A stretch of DNA of 52,755 nucleotides from Methylobacterium sp. J-030 (GCF_022829545.1 NZ_JAKSYM010000303.1:1-52755), one strand, 5' to 3'; numbered from the stretch's first letter, positions 1-8,864 are shown. Notes: generated by a model from the sequence alone, not told the origin. A program made the numbers and translations.

Positions 1-1
1 C

Positions 2-139
2 CGCAACACCCGCAACCAGGGTGTCCTGGTCGTCAACGCCGCAAACCTCGTCCCCGCCTATTCCAGCCCGATCGGACGCCGCGCCGACGAGTTCGCCGTC
101 GTCCGCGCCGGCCTGAACTACAAGTTCGGTTCGTACTGA
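2..139 (+). CDS. Outer-membrane beta-barrel protein, C-terminal fragment
   Basis: Only the last 45 codons are inside the window; the frame is open from the first bases to the TGA at 137. The tail has alternating polar and hydrophobic residues and ends RAGLNYKFGSY, with a terminal aromatic residue. That is the typical last strand and BAM recognition signal of alphaproteobacterial outer-membrane proteins of the Omp25/Omp31 or porin-like type. The exact family cannot be settled from this fragment. A strong hairpin follows at 205-230, consistent with the gene ending a transcription unit. Confidence 0.65.
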   Translation, partial: RNTRNQGVLVVNAANLVPAYSSPIGRRADEFAVVRAGLNYKFGSY

Positions 140-204
140 GACCGAGCGCCAGCGCGTCTCCGCACGCGCTGGCCGATCGCGACCTTCGCGGATCGCACAG
201 TCAG

Positions 205-230
205 GAAGCCCGGCTCACGAGCCGGGCTTC
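205..230 (+). terminator. Hairpin terminator after the outer-membrane protein gene
   Basis: A perfect 12-bp inverted repeat (GAAGCCCGGCTC with its complement) is separated by only 2 nt, so the inner pairs must open to make the loop. It lies 66 nt after the stop codon. There is no long T tract, as is usual in this GC-rich genome. Confidence 0.7.
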
Positions 231-357
231 TCGCGTTTCGGCGCGATCGAATGAAGATTTCGCACCGGCCCCTGACAAAGCGTCGCCGCGCACCCATGTC
301 GTGTCAGCCATGCGGCGCGTTCGGGCCCGCGGGTTACGTTTCGAGGAGGACGACTCC

Positions 358-1125
358 ATGAACAGCGAAGAACGCGACGTCATCTCGGGCATCTTCCAGC
401 GTCTAGAGAAGGCCCAGTCTCAGCCCCGCGATGCGGAGGCCGAGCGCTTCATCGCCGACAAGATCCGCGCCCAGCCCTACGCACCCTACGCGATGGCGCA
501 GCTGATCTACGTGCAGGAAGAGGCGATCAAGAGCCTGAACCAGCAGCTGGAACAAGCACGCAGCCAGGGCGCGCAGGCTCAGTCCTCCGGGGGCGGTGGC
601 TTCCTTTCGAGCATCTTCGGCGGCGGCAGCCCGCGTCAGGAACCGCAGCCGGGCTACGCGCAGCAGCGCCCGGCCGGGCAGCCCTGGGGCAATGCGGGTG
701 CGCCTCCGCAGGGCTACCCGCAGCAGGGATACCCGCAGCAAAGCTATCCGCAGCCGAGCTATCCGCAGCAGCAGGGCGGTCCCTGGGGCGGCCAGCCACA
801 GGCTCCGGCGCGTGGCGGCGGCTTCCTCGCCTCCGCGCTTCCGATGGCGGCCGGCGCGGCGGGCGGCATGCTGCTCGGCAGTGCCCTCTCGAACGCCTTC
901 GCGGGCGGTCATTCGAGCCTCGGCAGCGCCGCGGCGGCCGGCCTCACGGGCGGCGGCGGCGAAACGGTCGTCAACAACTATTACGGTGACGGCGGCAACC
1001 AGGATCTCGGCTCGGCCCTCGACGGCGGCGGAGGCGGCGGCGACTTCCAGGATGCGGGCTTCAGCGATCCGGGCGGCGATCTCGGCGGCGACATGGGCGG
1101 CGGCGACGACAGCGACTGGACCTGA
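358..1125 (+). CDS. DUF2076 domain-containing protein
   Basis: A 255-residue protein. The start is the ATG at 358, preceded by a GAGGAGGA ribosome site at 343-350; an upstream in-frame start at 301 lacks such a site. The N-terminal 70 residues (MNSEERDVISGIFQRLEKAQ onward) are a helical DUF2076-type segment. A Gln/Pro/Tyr-rich stretch with repeated GYPQQ-like units follows (about residues 95-160), then a Gly/Ala-rich hydrophobic segment (about 170-200) and a Gly/Asp-rich tail. DUF2076 proteins have no established biochemical role. The composition suggests a self-associating or envelope-associated protein, which is inference. It is monocistronic and convergent with the L,D-transpeptidase gene. 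Confidence 0.8.
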   Translation: MNSEERDVISGIFQRLEKAQSQPRDAEAERFIADKIRAQPYAPYAMAQLIYVQEEAIKSLNQQLEQARSQGAQAQSSGGGGFLSSIFGGGSPRQEPQPGYAQQRPAGQPWGNAGAPPQGYPQQGYPQQSYPQPSYPQQQGGPWGGQPQAPARGGGFLASALPMAAGAAGGMLLGSALSNAFAGGHSSLGSAAAAGLTGGGGETVVNNYYGDGGNQDLGSALDGGGGGGDFQDAGFSDPGGDLGGDMGGGDDSDWT

Positions 1126-1143
1126 CCGGCCGATCGTATGAGG

Positions 1144-1171
1144 CCCGGCCGCGCGCGCAGGCGCGGCCGGG
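1144..1171. terminator. Bidirectional hairpin between convergent genes
   Basis: A perfect 11-bp GC inverted repeat (CCCGGCCGCGC and its complement) with a 6-nt loop sits between the stop codons of the DUF2076 gene and the minus-strand L,D-transpeptidase gene. Its position suits termination in both directions. Confidence 0.65.
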
Positions 1172-1213
1172 TCGTTCCAGTTCCCGGCGCCCTCGGCGGC
1201 CGCCAGCCTGACG

Positions 1214-2008
1214 TCAGAGAACCTCGACGCGCGTACCCACCGGAACGCGCTCGTAGAGATCCACCACGTCGTCGTTCATCATCCGGATACAGCCCGACGA
1301 GACCGACTGGCCGATCGTACCCGGCTCATTCGTCCCGTGGATCCGGTAGAGCGACGAGCCGAGGTACAGGGCCCGCGCACCGAGGGGATTCGCCGGCCCG
1401 CCCGCCATGTGGCGCGGCAGGTCCGGGCGGCGGGCCAGCATCTCGGGCGGTGGCGTCCAGTCCGGCCACTCGGCCTTGCGGCTGACGGTCTTGAGACCGC
1501 TCCAGGCGAAGCCCGGGCGACCGACCCCGATGCCGTAGCGGAGGGCGCGCTGGCCGGCCTGCACGAGGTAGAGATGCTTGCCGGTGGTGTCGATCACGAT
1601 GGTCCCGGGCTTCTGCCGGCCCGTGAATGCCACCTCCTGGCGCTGATACTCGGGTGACACCGTGCGGGCGATGCGGCCGGTATCAGCCTGAGCCGCGCCG
1701 TAGGCGGCCGCCTGTGGTGCCCCGTAGACTTGCGACGGCGCTGCGTAGGCCCGCACGGGCTCCGGCTCGGCGGGCAGCAGCTCGCCGGTATAGGCCTCGA
1801 CGCGCTGCGGAGCCATGACGCGTTGCGGCTGCACGGAGCGCTGCGGCCAGCTCCGGCCATCGCGTCCGGCGTTGCCGGCGACGAGATACTCGATCAGGCC
1901 GCCACCATACCCGCCCTCGCTGTAGCGCGCCTGCTGCGCCTGTGCGGGCACACACCAGAGCGCGACAGCCGTCGCCGCCCAGAGACCCAGTCGGATTGAA
2001 CCCCGCAT
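1214..2008 (-). CDS. L,D-transpeptidase (YkuD family), exported
   Basis: A 264-residue protein with an N-terminal signal peptide (residues 1-24, ending AQA). A low-complexity Tyr/Ala/Gln-rich linker runs to about residue 125, and the YkuD catalytic domain fills the C-terminal 140 residues. His224 and the nucleophile Cys240 lie in the HGTNEPGTIG...SSGCIR motif, so the active site is intact. The family forms 3-3 peptidoglycan crosslinks or anchors outer-membrane proteins to meso-diaminopimelate; which applies here cannot be told. It acts in the periplasm. The gene stands alone, 241 bp from the divergent cheZ. Confidence 0.9.
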   Translation of the reverse strand: MRGSIRLGLWAATAVALWCVPAQAQQARYSEGGYGGGLIEYLVAGNAGRDGRSWPQRSVQPQRVMAPQRVEAYTGELLPAEPEPVRAYAAPSQVYGAPQAAAYGAAQADTGRIARTVSPEYQRQEVAFTGRQKPGTIVIDTTGKHLYLVQAGQRALRYGIGVGRPGFAWSGLKTVSRKAEWPDWTPPPEMLARRPDLPRHMAGGPANPLGARALYLGSSLYRIHGTNEPGTIGQSVSSGCIRMMNDDVVDLYERVPVGTRVEVL

Positions 2009-2249
2009 CGCAGCCTGCTCCCGAACCGGGACGTCGGCCCCGGCTCCGGAACGATCGGACCGATGCCCACCGAATCAGGTAAACGAACGTGGTGAATCCG
2101 ATCGCGCGGCCGCTCCCTCCCCGATCGGCGAAAGACAGCGTGAATCCGCGGTAAAGTGGCCGCGTTGCCGCGCCCGCGAGAAACCGGACCGCCCGGGCAC
2201 GCTCCGAGCGCCCTAGGGCAAGCTTGGCAGTCACAGTCCGTCAACCGAT

Positions 2250-3014
2250 ATGTTAGACAATCGCGGACAGGCACCCCGAACGTCGACGCCCCGGATGATG
2301 ACTCAGAAGCGCTACCGCATCGAAGACAGCCTCGGGCTTCCCGCAGCGCTCTCGCCTTTGGCCGTTCCAGCGTCGAACGAGCGGCTGGAAGATATCTTCT
2401 CCGCCATTCAGGAGCTGCGCCGCGTCACGCAGATGAGCGCGAGCGAAACCATCGAGGCCTGCCGGCGCGATCTGCACGACGCGCTGGCGATGCGCTCCGA
2501 GCTCGACGTGATGAAGGAGGCCATCACCCGTACCAAGACGGAGCTGGCCACCCTGCACCGGACCGAGAACACCGGCAAGGGCATGCGCCGGGCGGCCGAC
2601 GAACTCGACGCGGTGGTCGATTCGACCGAGCGGGCCACGACGCAGCTCCTCGGCGCGGTCGAGGAGATCGAGAGCCACGCCGGCATGCTCAACGCGGCGA
2701 TGCTGCCGCCGGGGATGAAGCAGTACGTCGACGTCATCCTCGAACGGGTGATCACGGCCTACGAAGCCTGCAACTTCCAGGACCTGACCGGGCAGCGAAT
2801 CAACAAGATCGTCGGCGTGATGAAGTTCATCGAGGAGCACCTCGACAAGCTGATCACCACGTGGTCGGAGCTGGACAGCTTCAAGGAGCTGATCGCCGTC
2901 ATGCCGACGGCGCCGAGCGCGCTCGACGACGAGAGCAGCCTGCTCAACGGACCGAAGCTCGACCACGATATCGGCCACGTCGACCAGAGCGACATCGATT
3001 CGCTGTTCGACTGA
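2250..3014 (+). CDS. cheZ: Protein phosphatase CheZ
   Basis: CheZ dephosphorylates CheY-P and so resets flagellar switching. The protein is helical throughout and carries the family motif FQDLTGQRINKIV. Asp178 and Gln182 in this frame correspond to the catalytic Asp and Gln, with the same 4-residue spacing. The extreme C-terminus (DQSDIDSLFD) is the acidic-aromatic CheY-binding peptide. The start is uncertain: ATG at 2250 gives 254 residues, but ATG at 2295 or 2298 (MTQKRYRIEDSL) would remove an atypical N-terminal extension, and no strong ribosome site decides it. No other che gene is adjacent. A GC hairpin follows at 3042-3066. Confidence 0.85.
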   Translation: MLDNRGQAPRTSTPRMMTQKRYRIEDSLGLPAALSPLAVPASNERLEDIFSAIQELRRVTQMSASETIEACRRDLHDALAMRSELDVMKEAITRTKTELATLHRTENTGKGMRRAADELDAVVDSTERATTQLLGAVEEIESHAGMLNAAMLPPGMKQYVDVILERVITAYEACNFQDLTGQRINKIVGVMKFIEEHLDKLITTWSELDSFKELIAVMPTAPSALDDESSLLNGPKLDHDIGHVDQSDIDSLFD

Positions 3015-3041
3015 GTCGTTCGGCGCGACGATTTTTGTCGT

Positions 3042-3066
3042 CCGCCCCGGTCCCCCTCGGGGGCGG
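3042..3066 (+). terminator. Hairpin between cheZ and uvrC
   Basis: CCGCCCC pairs with GGGGCGG across an 11-nt loop, 28 nt after the cheZ stop and 20 nt before the uvrC start. It is preceded by a T-rich patch. It may separate the two transcription units. Confidence 0.45.
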
Positions 3067-3085
3067 GAAGGCTTAGATCTGCGGG

Positions 3086-5152
3086 ATGAGCCGCAGAGCC
3101 CTCTCAGACCTGCCCCCCGATACGTTCGACGACGGCCGCGACGCCGAGCGGGACGAGCCCGCCGACGAGACCGAGGCTCCGCTGCCGGACGACACGGCGG
3201 CCGAGATCGATTTCGACTTCGAGCCGGGCGCCGTCGAGGCGGGCACCGAGGTGATCCGCCGCTTCTGGTCGACGCTGCCGGGCTCACCCGGCGTCTACCG
3301 GATGTTCGACCATCGCGGCGACGTCCTCTACGTCGGCAAGGCCAAGAACCTGAAGGCGCGGGTCGGCTCCTATGCCCGCGGTCAGGCGCATTCGAACCGC
3401 ATCGCCCGGATGATCTCGCAGACGGCGGCGATGGAGTTCGTCACCACCGCGACCGAGACCGAGGCGCTTCTCCTCGAAGCCAACCTGATCAAGCAGCTGA
3501 AGCCCCGCTTCAACGTGCTGATGCGGGACGACAAGTCGTTCCCCTACATCCTGGTGACCGAAGACGGCCCCGCCCCGCAGATCGTGAAGCATCGCGGCGC
3601 CCGGCGCCGGAAGGGCAATTACTACGGCCCCTTCGCCAGCGTCTGGGCGGTCAACCGGACGGTGAACGCCCTGCAGCGCGCCTTCCTGCTGCGCACCTGC
3701 ACCGACAGCTATTACGAGAACCGCACCCGGCCCTGTCTGCTCTATCAGATCAAGCGCTGCTCCGGCCCCTGCACCGGCGAGATCGCGCCTAACGACTACG
3801 CCGCCATGGCGGATTCGGCGCGGGCGTTCCTGGCCGGCAAGTCGAACGCCGTGAAGGACCGGATGCGGTCCGAGATGCAGGCGGCCTCGGAGGCCATGGA
3901 GTTCGAGCGCGCCGCCCGCTACCGGGACCGGATCGCCGCCCTCTCGGCGATCCAGGGGGTGCAGGGCGTCAACACCCAGGGCGTCGAGGAGGCCGACGTG
4001 TTCGCCCTCGACGAGCAGGCCGGCCAGTTCTGCATCGAGGTGTTCTTCTTCCGGAACTTCCAGAACTGGGGCAACCGGGCCTACTTCCCGAAGGCCGACC
4101 GGTCCATGACGGCCGACGAGGTGCTGGGCTCGTTCATCGGCCAGTTCTACGACGACAAGCCGGCGCCGCGCACGGTCCTGACCAGCCACGCGATCGAGGA
4201 TGCCGAGCTGGTTGCCGCGGCCCTGTCGAGCCGGGTCGATCACCGCGTCGAGATCCACCGGCCGAGCCGGGGCGAGCGGAAGAACCTCGTCGACTACGCC
4301 CAGCGCAACGCCAAGGAGGCGCTGGCCCGGCGCCTCGCCGACACGGCCTCGCAGGGCAAGCTGCTCGCGGCGCTCGGCCAGGCCTTCGGCATGGAGAGGG
4401 CCCCGCGCCGGATCGAGGTCTACGACAACTCGCACATCATGGGCACGAACGCGGTCGGCGGCATGATCGTCGCCGGTCCCACGGGCTTCATGAAGACGCA
4501 TTACCGTACGTTCAACATCAAGAACGAGGAGCTCACGCCGGGGGACGATTACGGCATGATGCGCGAGGTGCTGCAGCGCCGCTTCAAGCGCCTGGTGAAG
4601 GAGGCGCCGCGCACCGAGCGGGAGGCGGCGGTCGCGGCCGCCGAGGGCGGCGCGCCGGAACCGGTCCCGGCCGCGGCCGAGGAGAGCGAAGTCTTCCCGG
4701 CCTGGCCGGATCTCGTGCTCATCGACGGCGGCAAGGGCCAGCTCGACGCCGCCCGGGCGGCCCTCGACGCGGTCGGCGTGACCGAGGTGCCCCTGATCGG
4801 CATCGCCAAGGGCCGCGACCGGGATGCCGGACGCGAGACGTTTTTCGTCCCCGGCCGGCCGCCTTTCAAGCTTCCGCCGCGCGATCCGACGCTCTACTTC
4901 GTGCAGCGACTCCGCGACGAGGCCCACCGCTTCGCCATCGGCAGCCACCGGGCCAAGCGCAAGCGAGAGATGGTGAAGAATCCCCTGGACGAGATCGCCG
5001 GCATCGGGCCCAGCCGCAAGCGTGCCCTGCTACACCATTTCGGAACCGTGAAGGCGATCGAGCGCGCCGCCTTCGAGGATCTGGCCAAGACCCCGGGCGT
5101 GAACGCCGCCACCGCGCGGGCGGTCTACGACTTCTTCCATGCCGGCACCTGA
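3086..5152 (+). CDS. uvrC: Excinuclease ABC subunit C (UvrC)
   Basis: UvrC makes both incisions around a bulky DNA lesion in nucleotide excision repair, acting with UvrB in the cytoplasm. The 688-residue protein has an acidic N-terminal extension (1-55) and then the GIY-YIG nuclease domain (GVY at 69-71, YVG at 82-84). A UvrB-interacting UVR motif ([13 protein letters not shown]) and the RNase H-like second nuclease domain ([26 protein letters not shown]) follow, and a C-terminal double helix-hairpin-helix ends the protein. All modules look complete. A short Ala/Glu/Pro-rich insert lies within the second nuclease domain. The start follows a weak ribosome site. Its 3' end overlaps pgsA by 14 nt if the first pgsA ATG is used. 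Confidence 0.97.
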   Translation: MSRRALSDLPPDTFDDGRDAERDEPADETEAPLPDDTAAEIDFDFEPGAVEAGTEVIRRFWSTLPGSPGVYRMFDHRGDVLYVGKAKNLKARVGSYARGQAHSNRIARMISQTAAMEFVTTATETEALLLEANLIKQLKPRFNVLMRDDKSFPYILVTEDGPAPQIVKHRGARRRKGNYYGPFASVWAVNRTVNALQRAFLLRTCTDSYYENRTRPCLLYQIKRCSGPCTGEIAPNDYAAMADSARAFLAGKSNAVKDRMRSEMQAASEAMEFERAARYRDRIAALSAIQGVQGVNTQGVEEADVFALDEQAGQFCIEVFFFRNFQNWGNRAYFPKADRSMTADEVLGSFIGQFYDDKPAPRTVLTSHAIEDAELVAAALSSRVDHRVEIHRPSRGERKNLVDYAQRNAKEALARRLADTASQGKLLAALGQAFGMERAPRRIEVYDNSHIMGTNAVGGMIVAGPTGFMKTHYRTFNIKNEELTPGDDYGMMREVLQRRFKRLVKEAPRTEREAAVAAAEGGAPEPVPAAAEESEVFPAWPDLVLIDGGKGQLDAARAALDAVGVTEVPLIGIAKGRDRDAGRETFFVPGRPPFKLPPRDPTLYFVQRLRDEAHRFAIGSHRAKRKREMVKNPLDEIAGIGPSRKRALLHHFGTVKAIERAAFEDLAKTPGVNAATARAVYDFFHAGT

Positions 5153-5825
5153 GAGTCCCGCCGCCATGCCTGAGCCGGACACCGAGGCGTTGACGCCCGC
5201 GCCGCGCTCTGATTTCACCGCGGCGATGAACGCCGTCCTTCCCCGACGACGGTCGCCGGCCTGGACGCTCGCGAACTGCCTGACCTACGGGCGCCTCGTC
5301 GCGGTGCCGGTGATGGTCGCGCTGCTGTTCTGGCCCGACTCCCACACCGCCCGGTGGACGGCGCTGGGGGTGTTCGTGGTGGCCGCGATCACCGATTACC
5401 TGGACGGGTATGTCGCGCGCACCTACCACCAGAGTTCGGCGCTCGGCCGTATGCTCGATCCAATCGCCGACAAGCTGCTGGTCTCGGCCTGCCTGCTGAT
5501 GCTGGCGGCCGACCACACGATCGTCGGGTCCAACATCTGGGCGGCGATCGTGATCCTGTGCCGGGAGGTGCTGGTCTCAGGGCTGCGGGAATATCTGGCC
5601 GAGCTGAAGGTCGGCGTGCCGGTGAGCAAGATCGCCAAGTGGAAGACGACCGTGCAGCTCGTCGCCCTGGGCTTCCTCGTGGCCGGCCCGGCCGGCGAAA
5701 CGGTTCTGCCCGGCACGGAGCGGATCGGCCTCGCGCTGCTGTGGCTCGCCGCCGCGCTGACGATCTGGACCGGCTGGGACTACATGCGGGCCGGGATCAA
5801 GCACGTCATCGATGATCCGCGCTGA
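5139..5825 (+). CDS. pgsA: CDP-diacylglycerol-glycerol-3-phosphate 3-phosphatidyltransferase (PgsA)
   Basis: This inner-membrane enzyme makes phosphatidylglycerol phosphate from CDP-diacylglycerol and glycerol 3-phosphate, the committed step to PG and cardiolipin. The CDP-alcohol phosphotransferase motif D-x2-D-G-x2-A-R-x8-G-x3-D-x3-D is complete (DYLDGYVAR...[10 protein letters not shown]), and several transmembrane helices flank it. The ATG at 5139 gives 228 residues. ATGs at 5166 or 5226 (MNAVLPRRR) would remove a hydrophilic N-terminal extension and are plausible alternatives. It lies in the common alphaproteobacterial order uvrC-pgsA-moaD. Confidence 0.93.
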   Translation: MPAPESPAAMPEPDTEALTPAPRSDFTAAMNAVLPRRRSPAWTLANCLTYGRLVAVPVMVALLFWPDSHTARWTALGVFVVAAITDYLDGYVARTYHQSSALGRMLDPIADKLLVSACLLMLAADHTIVGSNIWAAIVILCREVLVSGLREYLAELKVGVPVSKIAKWKTTVQLVALGFLVAGPAGETVLPGTERIGLALLWLAAALTIWTGWDYMRAGIKHVIDDPR

Positions 5826-5836
5826 GATGTGATCCG

Positions 5837-6088
5837 ATGAAGCTCGTCTATTTCGCCTGGGTCCGCGAGCGGATCGGCCGCCCCGAGGAGGAGCTGACGC
5901 CGCCGGCTACGGTCGCCACCGTGGCCGATCTGGTGACCTGGCTGCGGGGTCGCGGCGAGGAGTACCTCCACGCCTTCGCGGATCCCGGCGTGGTGCGCGC
6001 CGCGATCGATCGGGTCCACGCCAAGCCGGATGCGGCGATCGCGGGCGCGCGCGAGATCGCGTTCTTCCCGCCCATGACGGGTGGCTGA
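5837..6088 (+). CDS. moaD: Molybdopterin synthase sulfur carrier subunit (MoaD)
   Basis: MoaD is the small ubiquitin-like subunit whose thiocarboxylated C-terminus donates sulfur to precursor Z in molybdopterin synthesis. The 83-residue protein has the beta-grasp start KLVYFAWVRERIG and ends PPMTGG with the obligatory Gly-Gly. It lies 11 nt after pgsA. The usual next gene, moaE (catalytic subunit), is not found downstream in this window. Confidence 0.93.
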   Translation: MKLVYFAWVRERIGRPEEELTPPATVATVADLVTWLRGRGEEYLHAFADPGVVRAAIDRVHAKPDAAIAGAREIAFFPPMTGG

Positions 6089-6301
6089 GCGTTATCGGCG
6101 CAGGTAGTTCCCCGGACTTGCGCCAGACTCGGCGCCGGCCTCAATGGGGCGGTCGCTCCGGCTGTCCCTCATGCCGAACGGCGCGCGGACCGAGCCAAGT
6201 TCCTTACGGGTTCGGTCCGTTTCAGGGGCTCTCGGAAGAGCGGAACGCTTAAGTTGGGATTGCCGTTACTGGGTGCCGAATTCCGGTACTGGAGCCCCAG
6301 A

Positions 6302-6532
6302 ATGCGCACCGCACTGCTTGCCACCGCCGCCCTGTTGAGTGTCTGCGCCTCCGCGCGGGCTCAGACCACGGTCATCGAACGCGACCGGCCCGCCGTCGTG
6401 GTCGACCGTCCCGCCGCCGAGTCGAAGTCCGTCACCATCCACGAGCACGGCGACGGCTGCACCACCAAGACGGTGCACAAGGAGAACGACATGGGCGACT
6501 CCAAGACGGTCAAGAAGGAATCGTGCGACTGA
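6302..6532 (+). CDS. Small secreted protein of unknown function
   Basis: A 76-residue protein starting at MRTALLATAALLSVCASARA, a clear Sec signal peptide with cleavage after ARA. The mature part is about 56 residues, hydrophilic and Lys/Asp/Val-rich, with only two cysteines (one in DGCTTK, one at the end in KESCD). These could form a disulfide in the periplasm. An upstream in-frame start at 6254 would place 16 residues before the signal peptide and is less likely. No known domain is recognised. It is monocistronic, with a hairpin 11 nt after the stop. Confidence 0.65.
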   Translation: MRTALLATAALLSVCASARAQTTVIERDRPAVVVDRPAAESKSVTIHEHGDGCTTKTVHKENDMGDSKTVKKESCD

Positions 6533-6542
6533 GATACGGCGC

Positions 6543-6570
6543 GGCGCCGGAGCGGCTTCCGCCCGGCGCC
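6543..6570 (+). terminator. GC hairpin after the small secreted protein gene
   Basis: GGCGCCGG and its complement form an 8-bp stem with a 12-nt loop, starting 11 nt after the stop codon. There is no T tract. Confidence 0.5.
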
Positions 6571-6720
6571 TCAGGTTGAGACCGCGAGAGGATCACTCCG
6601 CCATCGCGGCAGGACTCGACAGAACCTTCGACAGGGTTTGGAAGCAAGAAGCGTGTGGCGGCCCTGGACGGCCGCGGCTCGACTCGGCTCCGAACCGATC
6701 GGAGAGTCGCCGTGGCGGCA

Positions 6721-7140
6721 ATGGACACGCAGAGGATGACGGCATCCGAATGGGCGATGCGCGTCGGCCTCTCGATCCTTTGGGCGGGTCGTTCTTCTTC
6801 ACCCGCATCGCGCTCGCGGACACGCCGCCCTCGTCCTCAACCCCGTTCTCGTGCGGAACGGAACCCGCCTCCCGCGCGACCGTGCGGTCTGGCTGGCCTT
6901 CCTCGGCACGGGGCTCCTGACCGACGCCGTGCCGTTCAGGCTCGTCGTCTGGGGGCAGACGCAGATCGCCTCCGGGCTCGCCGCGTTCCTCAACGCCACG
7001 ACCCCGCTGTCCACCGTCGTGATCGCCCATCTGGCGACCGCAGACGAACGGATGACCGGATCGCGGGCGGTCTGGCGGCGATCGACGGGCGCGTCCTCGA
7101 ATCCCTCAGCCGGCGTGGCGCTGCGCGCGATCAGCCCCGG
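6721..7140 (+). pseudogene. Decayed EamA/DMT-family permease
   Basis: The gene begins MDTQRMTASEWAMRVGLSIL, typical of the first helix of EamA-type drug/metabolite transporters. The frame then shifts near 6783-6786, where the sequence continues in another frame as GGSFFFTRIALADTPP. A second shift near 6825-6832 returns to a third frame reading RNGTRLPRDRAVW and then FRLVVWGQTQIASGLAAFLN, TTPLSTVVIAHLATADERMTG. These are recognisable segments of the family, but about 30 residues around helix 2 and everything after helix 4 are missing. Two frameshifts plus deletions make it non-functional. The rest of the gap between 6571 and 7327 shows nothing else. Confidence 0.8.
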
Positions 7141-7327
7141 CCGGCATCCTCGAAATAGCTGTGGCCGATCGCGCCGAACCTTAGCGAATCGTTAACGATT
7201 GGCGAATCAGAAAGGGGTTTCACCCCGAGCCGCTCCCGCACGGGAGAGGCCCGGGCCCCAGCTTCGACGCCCGCCCGCCGGGTTCCGTGCGGCCTCGGCG
7301 GTTTGGCGCTCCAGAAAGGACAGCGCG

Positions 7328-7741
7328 ATGCCCCTGCGTCTGGAACTCAAGCCCTACGAGCGGCTGATCATCAACGGCGCCCTGCTGCGCAACGGGGAGC
7401 GCCGCTCGACCTTCCTGATCGAGACCCAGTGCAAGTTCCTGCGCGAGAGCGAGATCATCACGGAGAGCGAGGCCGATACGGCCTGCAAGCAACTCCATCT
7501 GACGCTGACGGTGATCTACCTCGCGGACGATCCCGCGCAGGGCATCGACCTGTTCTTCCGCCAAGCCACCGACCTGATCCGGCAGGCGCCGGAGGCCGCG
7601 ACGCAGGTCGCCGCGATGGCCGAACAGGTCGAGGCCGGCGAATACTACCGGGCGCTCAAGCTGAGCCGCAAACTCGTCGAGTGGGAGAGCGCCAACCGGA
7701 TTCCCGTGACCGAACATCCGGTGACCGCGGACGCTCCTTAA
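7328..7741 (+). CDS. flbT: Flagellar biosynthesis repressor FlbT
   Basis: FlbT is a post-transcriptional regulator that binds the 5' untranslated region of flagellin mRNA in Caulobacter and related bacteria and lowers its stability. The 137-residue protein starts MPLRLELKPYERLIINGALL, the conserved family N-terminus, and continues with the LIETQCKFLRE and LTVIYLADDP blocks. The start at 7328 is preceded by AGAAAGGA at 7312-7319. An earlier in-frame TTG at 7199 would add a non-conserved Pro/Arg-rich stretch and is rejected. The partner gene flaF lies downstream on the opposite strand, sharing a palindromic hairpin. Confidence 0.93.
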   Translation: MPLRLELKPYERLIINGALLRNGERRSTFLIETQCKFLRESEIITESEADTACKQLHLTLTVIYLADDPAQGIDLFFRQATDLIRQAPEAATQVAAMAEQVEAGEYYRALKLSRKLVEWESANRIPVTEHPVTADAP

Positions 7742-7842
7742 AGTCCGCGCCCGACCGCGGCACGATCGGGCACGGCTCCGAGCCTGTGTTTCAACGCGCG
7801 CTTTGACGCCGAACCGGTCTCCGCTTCGGCGACGAGCGCTCC

Positions 7843-7861
7843 ATCCCGGCTCAGCCGGGAT
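7843..7861. terminator. Palindrome at the flaF stop, shared by flbT and flaF
   Basis: ATCCCGGCT and its complement are separated by one nucleotide, and the flaF stop codon lies inside the palindrome. The realistic structure is CCCGG with a CTCAG loop. It sits in the 109-bp gap between convergent flbT and flaF and could end both transcripts. Confidence 0.55.
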
Positions 7862-8222
7862 TGCCCTGCAGGCCGGCGGCCACGTGGTTGTTGATCGAGA
7901 CCAAAGCGGCGATCTTCTCCGGCGTCGGAGCGATCATCGTGTCGAGGCAGCTGTGGAGCACGAACGCGCCGAGCCGCCCGACGCCCTGCTTCACGTCGCC
8001 GGGAAGCGGGCTCTGATCGGCGGTGGCCTCGGAGCTCAGCAGGGTCCAGACACGCTGGTTGTAGGTCAACGCCTCGTTGAGGCGGGCGTCTTCCCCCGCG
8101 GCGAGCGCTTGACCGGCGCCGATCAGGCGCTGAGCGGCCCTCAACAGAAGCTGGGATTCGGCTTCGCGGGGCGTCAGCGCGCTGTGGGCGGTTCTAGCGT
8201 AAGCATTGGCAGCGGTGTTCAT
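7851..8222 (-). CDS. flaF: Flagellar biosynthesis regulator FlaF
   Basis: A 123-residue helical protein of the FlaF family, which is needed for flagellin synthesis or secretion and acts opposite to FlbT. Recognisable blocks are AYARTAHSALTPREAESQLL, the central RLNEALTYNQRVWTLL and the C-terminal IAALVSINNHVAAGL. The ATG at 8222 is chosen because the family begins just before this first block; an upstream in-frame start at 8273 adds 17 unrelated residues. In Caulobacter flaF and flbT are adjacent; here they are convergent. No other flagellar structural gene is in the window. Confidence 0.88.
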   Translation of the reverse strand: MNTAANAYARTAHSALTPREAESQLLLRAAQRLIGAGQALAAGEDARLNEALTYNQRVWTLLSSEATADQSPLPGDVKQGVGRLGAFVLHSCLDTMIAPTPEKIAALVSINNHVAAGLQGNPG

Positions 8223-8389
8223 CAGCGGTGCGGACCCCGGAATCAGTTCTGCCGACAGGGCAGGCTTGCCCATAGCTGTCGCAGATCAGGGGTTAAGACT
8301 GCGTGAGCGGCGGATCGGCCATGATAACGCCGGGTTGGACAACGACCACGCGATGCAGCCAAAGAAGCCGACCCCGGATCACGCCGACG

Positions 8390-8635
8390 ATGTTGAATTT
8401 CTTTCTCGGAACCGTCGCCGGCGGCCTCATCGCCTGCGTCGTGACGATCGCGGCAGCGCGGCATCCGGAGGTTCAGGCCCGCCTCGGTCTGAAGCCGGCC
8501 GCGGCGCCCATCGCCCTGGCGGCGGCACCGCGGGCGCCGGAGCCGGAATGCGGCCGACGCCAGGACACGGCTTCGAAGAGCAGCGCGCAGGAGATCCTGT
8601 TCAACCGCCAGCGTTTCTGGTCGGTCTCACCCTGA
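8390..8635 (+). CDS. Small single-pass membrane protein, unknown
   Basis: An 81-residue product starting MLNFFLGTVAGGLIACVV, with one N-terminal transmembrane helix (residues 3-21), then an Ala/Pro-rich linker and a polar tail. No domain is recognised. The start at 8390 is preferred because the helix begins at once; an in-frame start at 8303 adds unpatterned residues. Its stop abuts the stop of the minus-strand small gene with no gap. It may be a real small membrane protein, but without homologues in hand this is tentative. Confidence 0.45.
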   Translation: MLNFFLGTVAGGLIACVVTIAAARHPEVQARLGLKPAAAPIALAAAPRAPEPECGRRQDTASKSSAQEILFNRQRFWSVSP

Positions 8636-8776
8636 TCAGAGGGCGCCGATCAACACCAAGAGCATCGTCGTCGCGACGGTGGTGCTGACGAAGCCGCACA
8701 GCGCGGCGGCGAAGGACGGACCGGTCCGCACGGCGGCGGGCGACTCGATCTCGGACGACAGGGCGACGGGGGTCAT
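8636..8776 (-). CDS. Small membrane protein, unknown
   Basis: A 46-codon frame (MTPVALSSEIESPAAV...) with a C-terminal hydrophobic helix ending TTVATTMLLVLIGAL. AAGG lies upstream of the ATG. Short tail-anchored proteins like this are frequent in Methylobacterium-like genomes, but nothing specific identifies it. Confidence 0.35.
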   Translation of the reverse strand: MTPVALSSEIESPAAVRTGPSFAAALCGFVSTTVATTMLLVLIGAL

Positions 8777-8864
8777 CGGCGCAATACCTTGTAGGCGACC
8801 TGCGTCGCGCATGACGGGACGTTGCTGCTGGAACGGGCGGCTCGAAGTGCGGGGACGCACCCGC

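Noticed and set aside
3284..4948. A 554-codon open frame antisense to uvrC
   Set aside because: Composition is a mirror of uvrC codons and shows no domain; uvrC is unambiguous.
8258..8271. Small hairpin upstream of flaF as a sigma-54 site
   Set aside because: GG and GC spacing only loosely resembles the consensus and it overlaps a simple palindrome.
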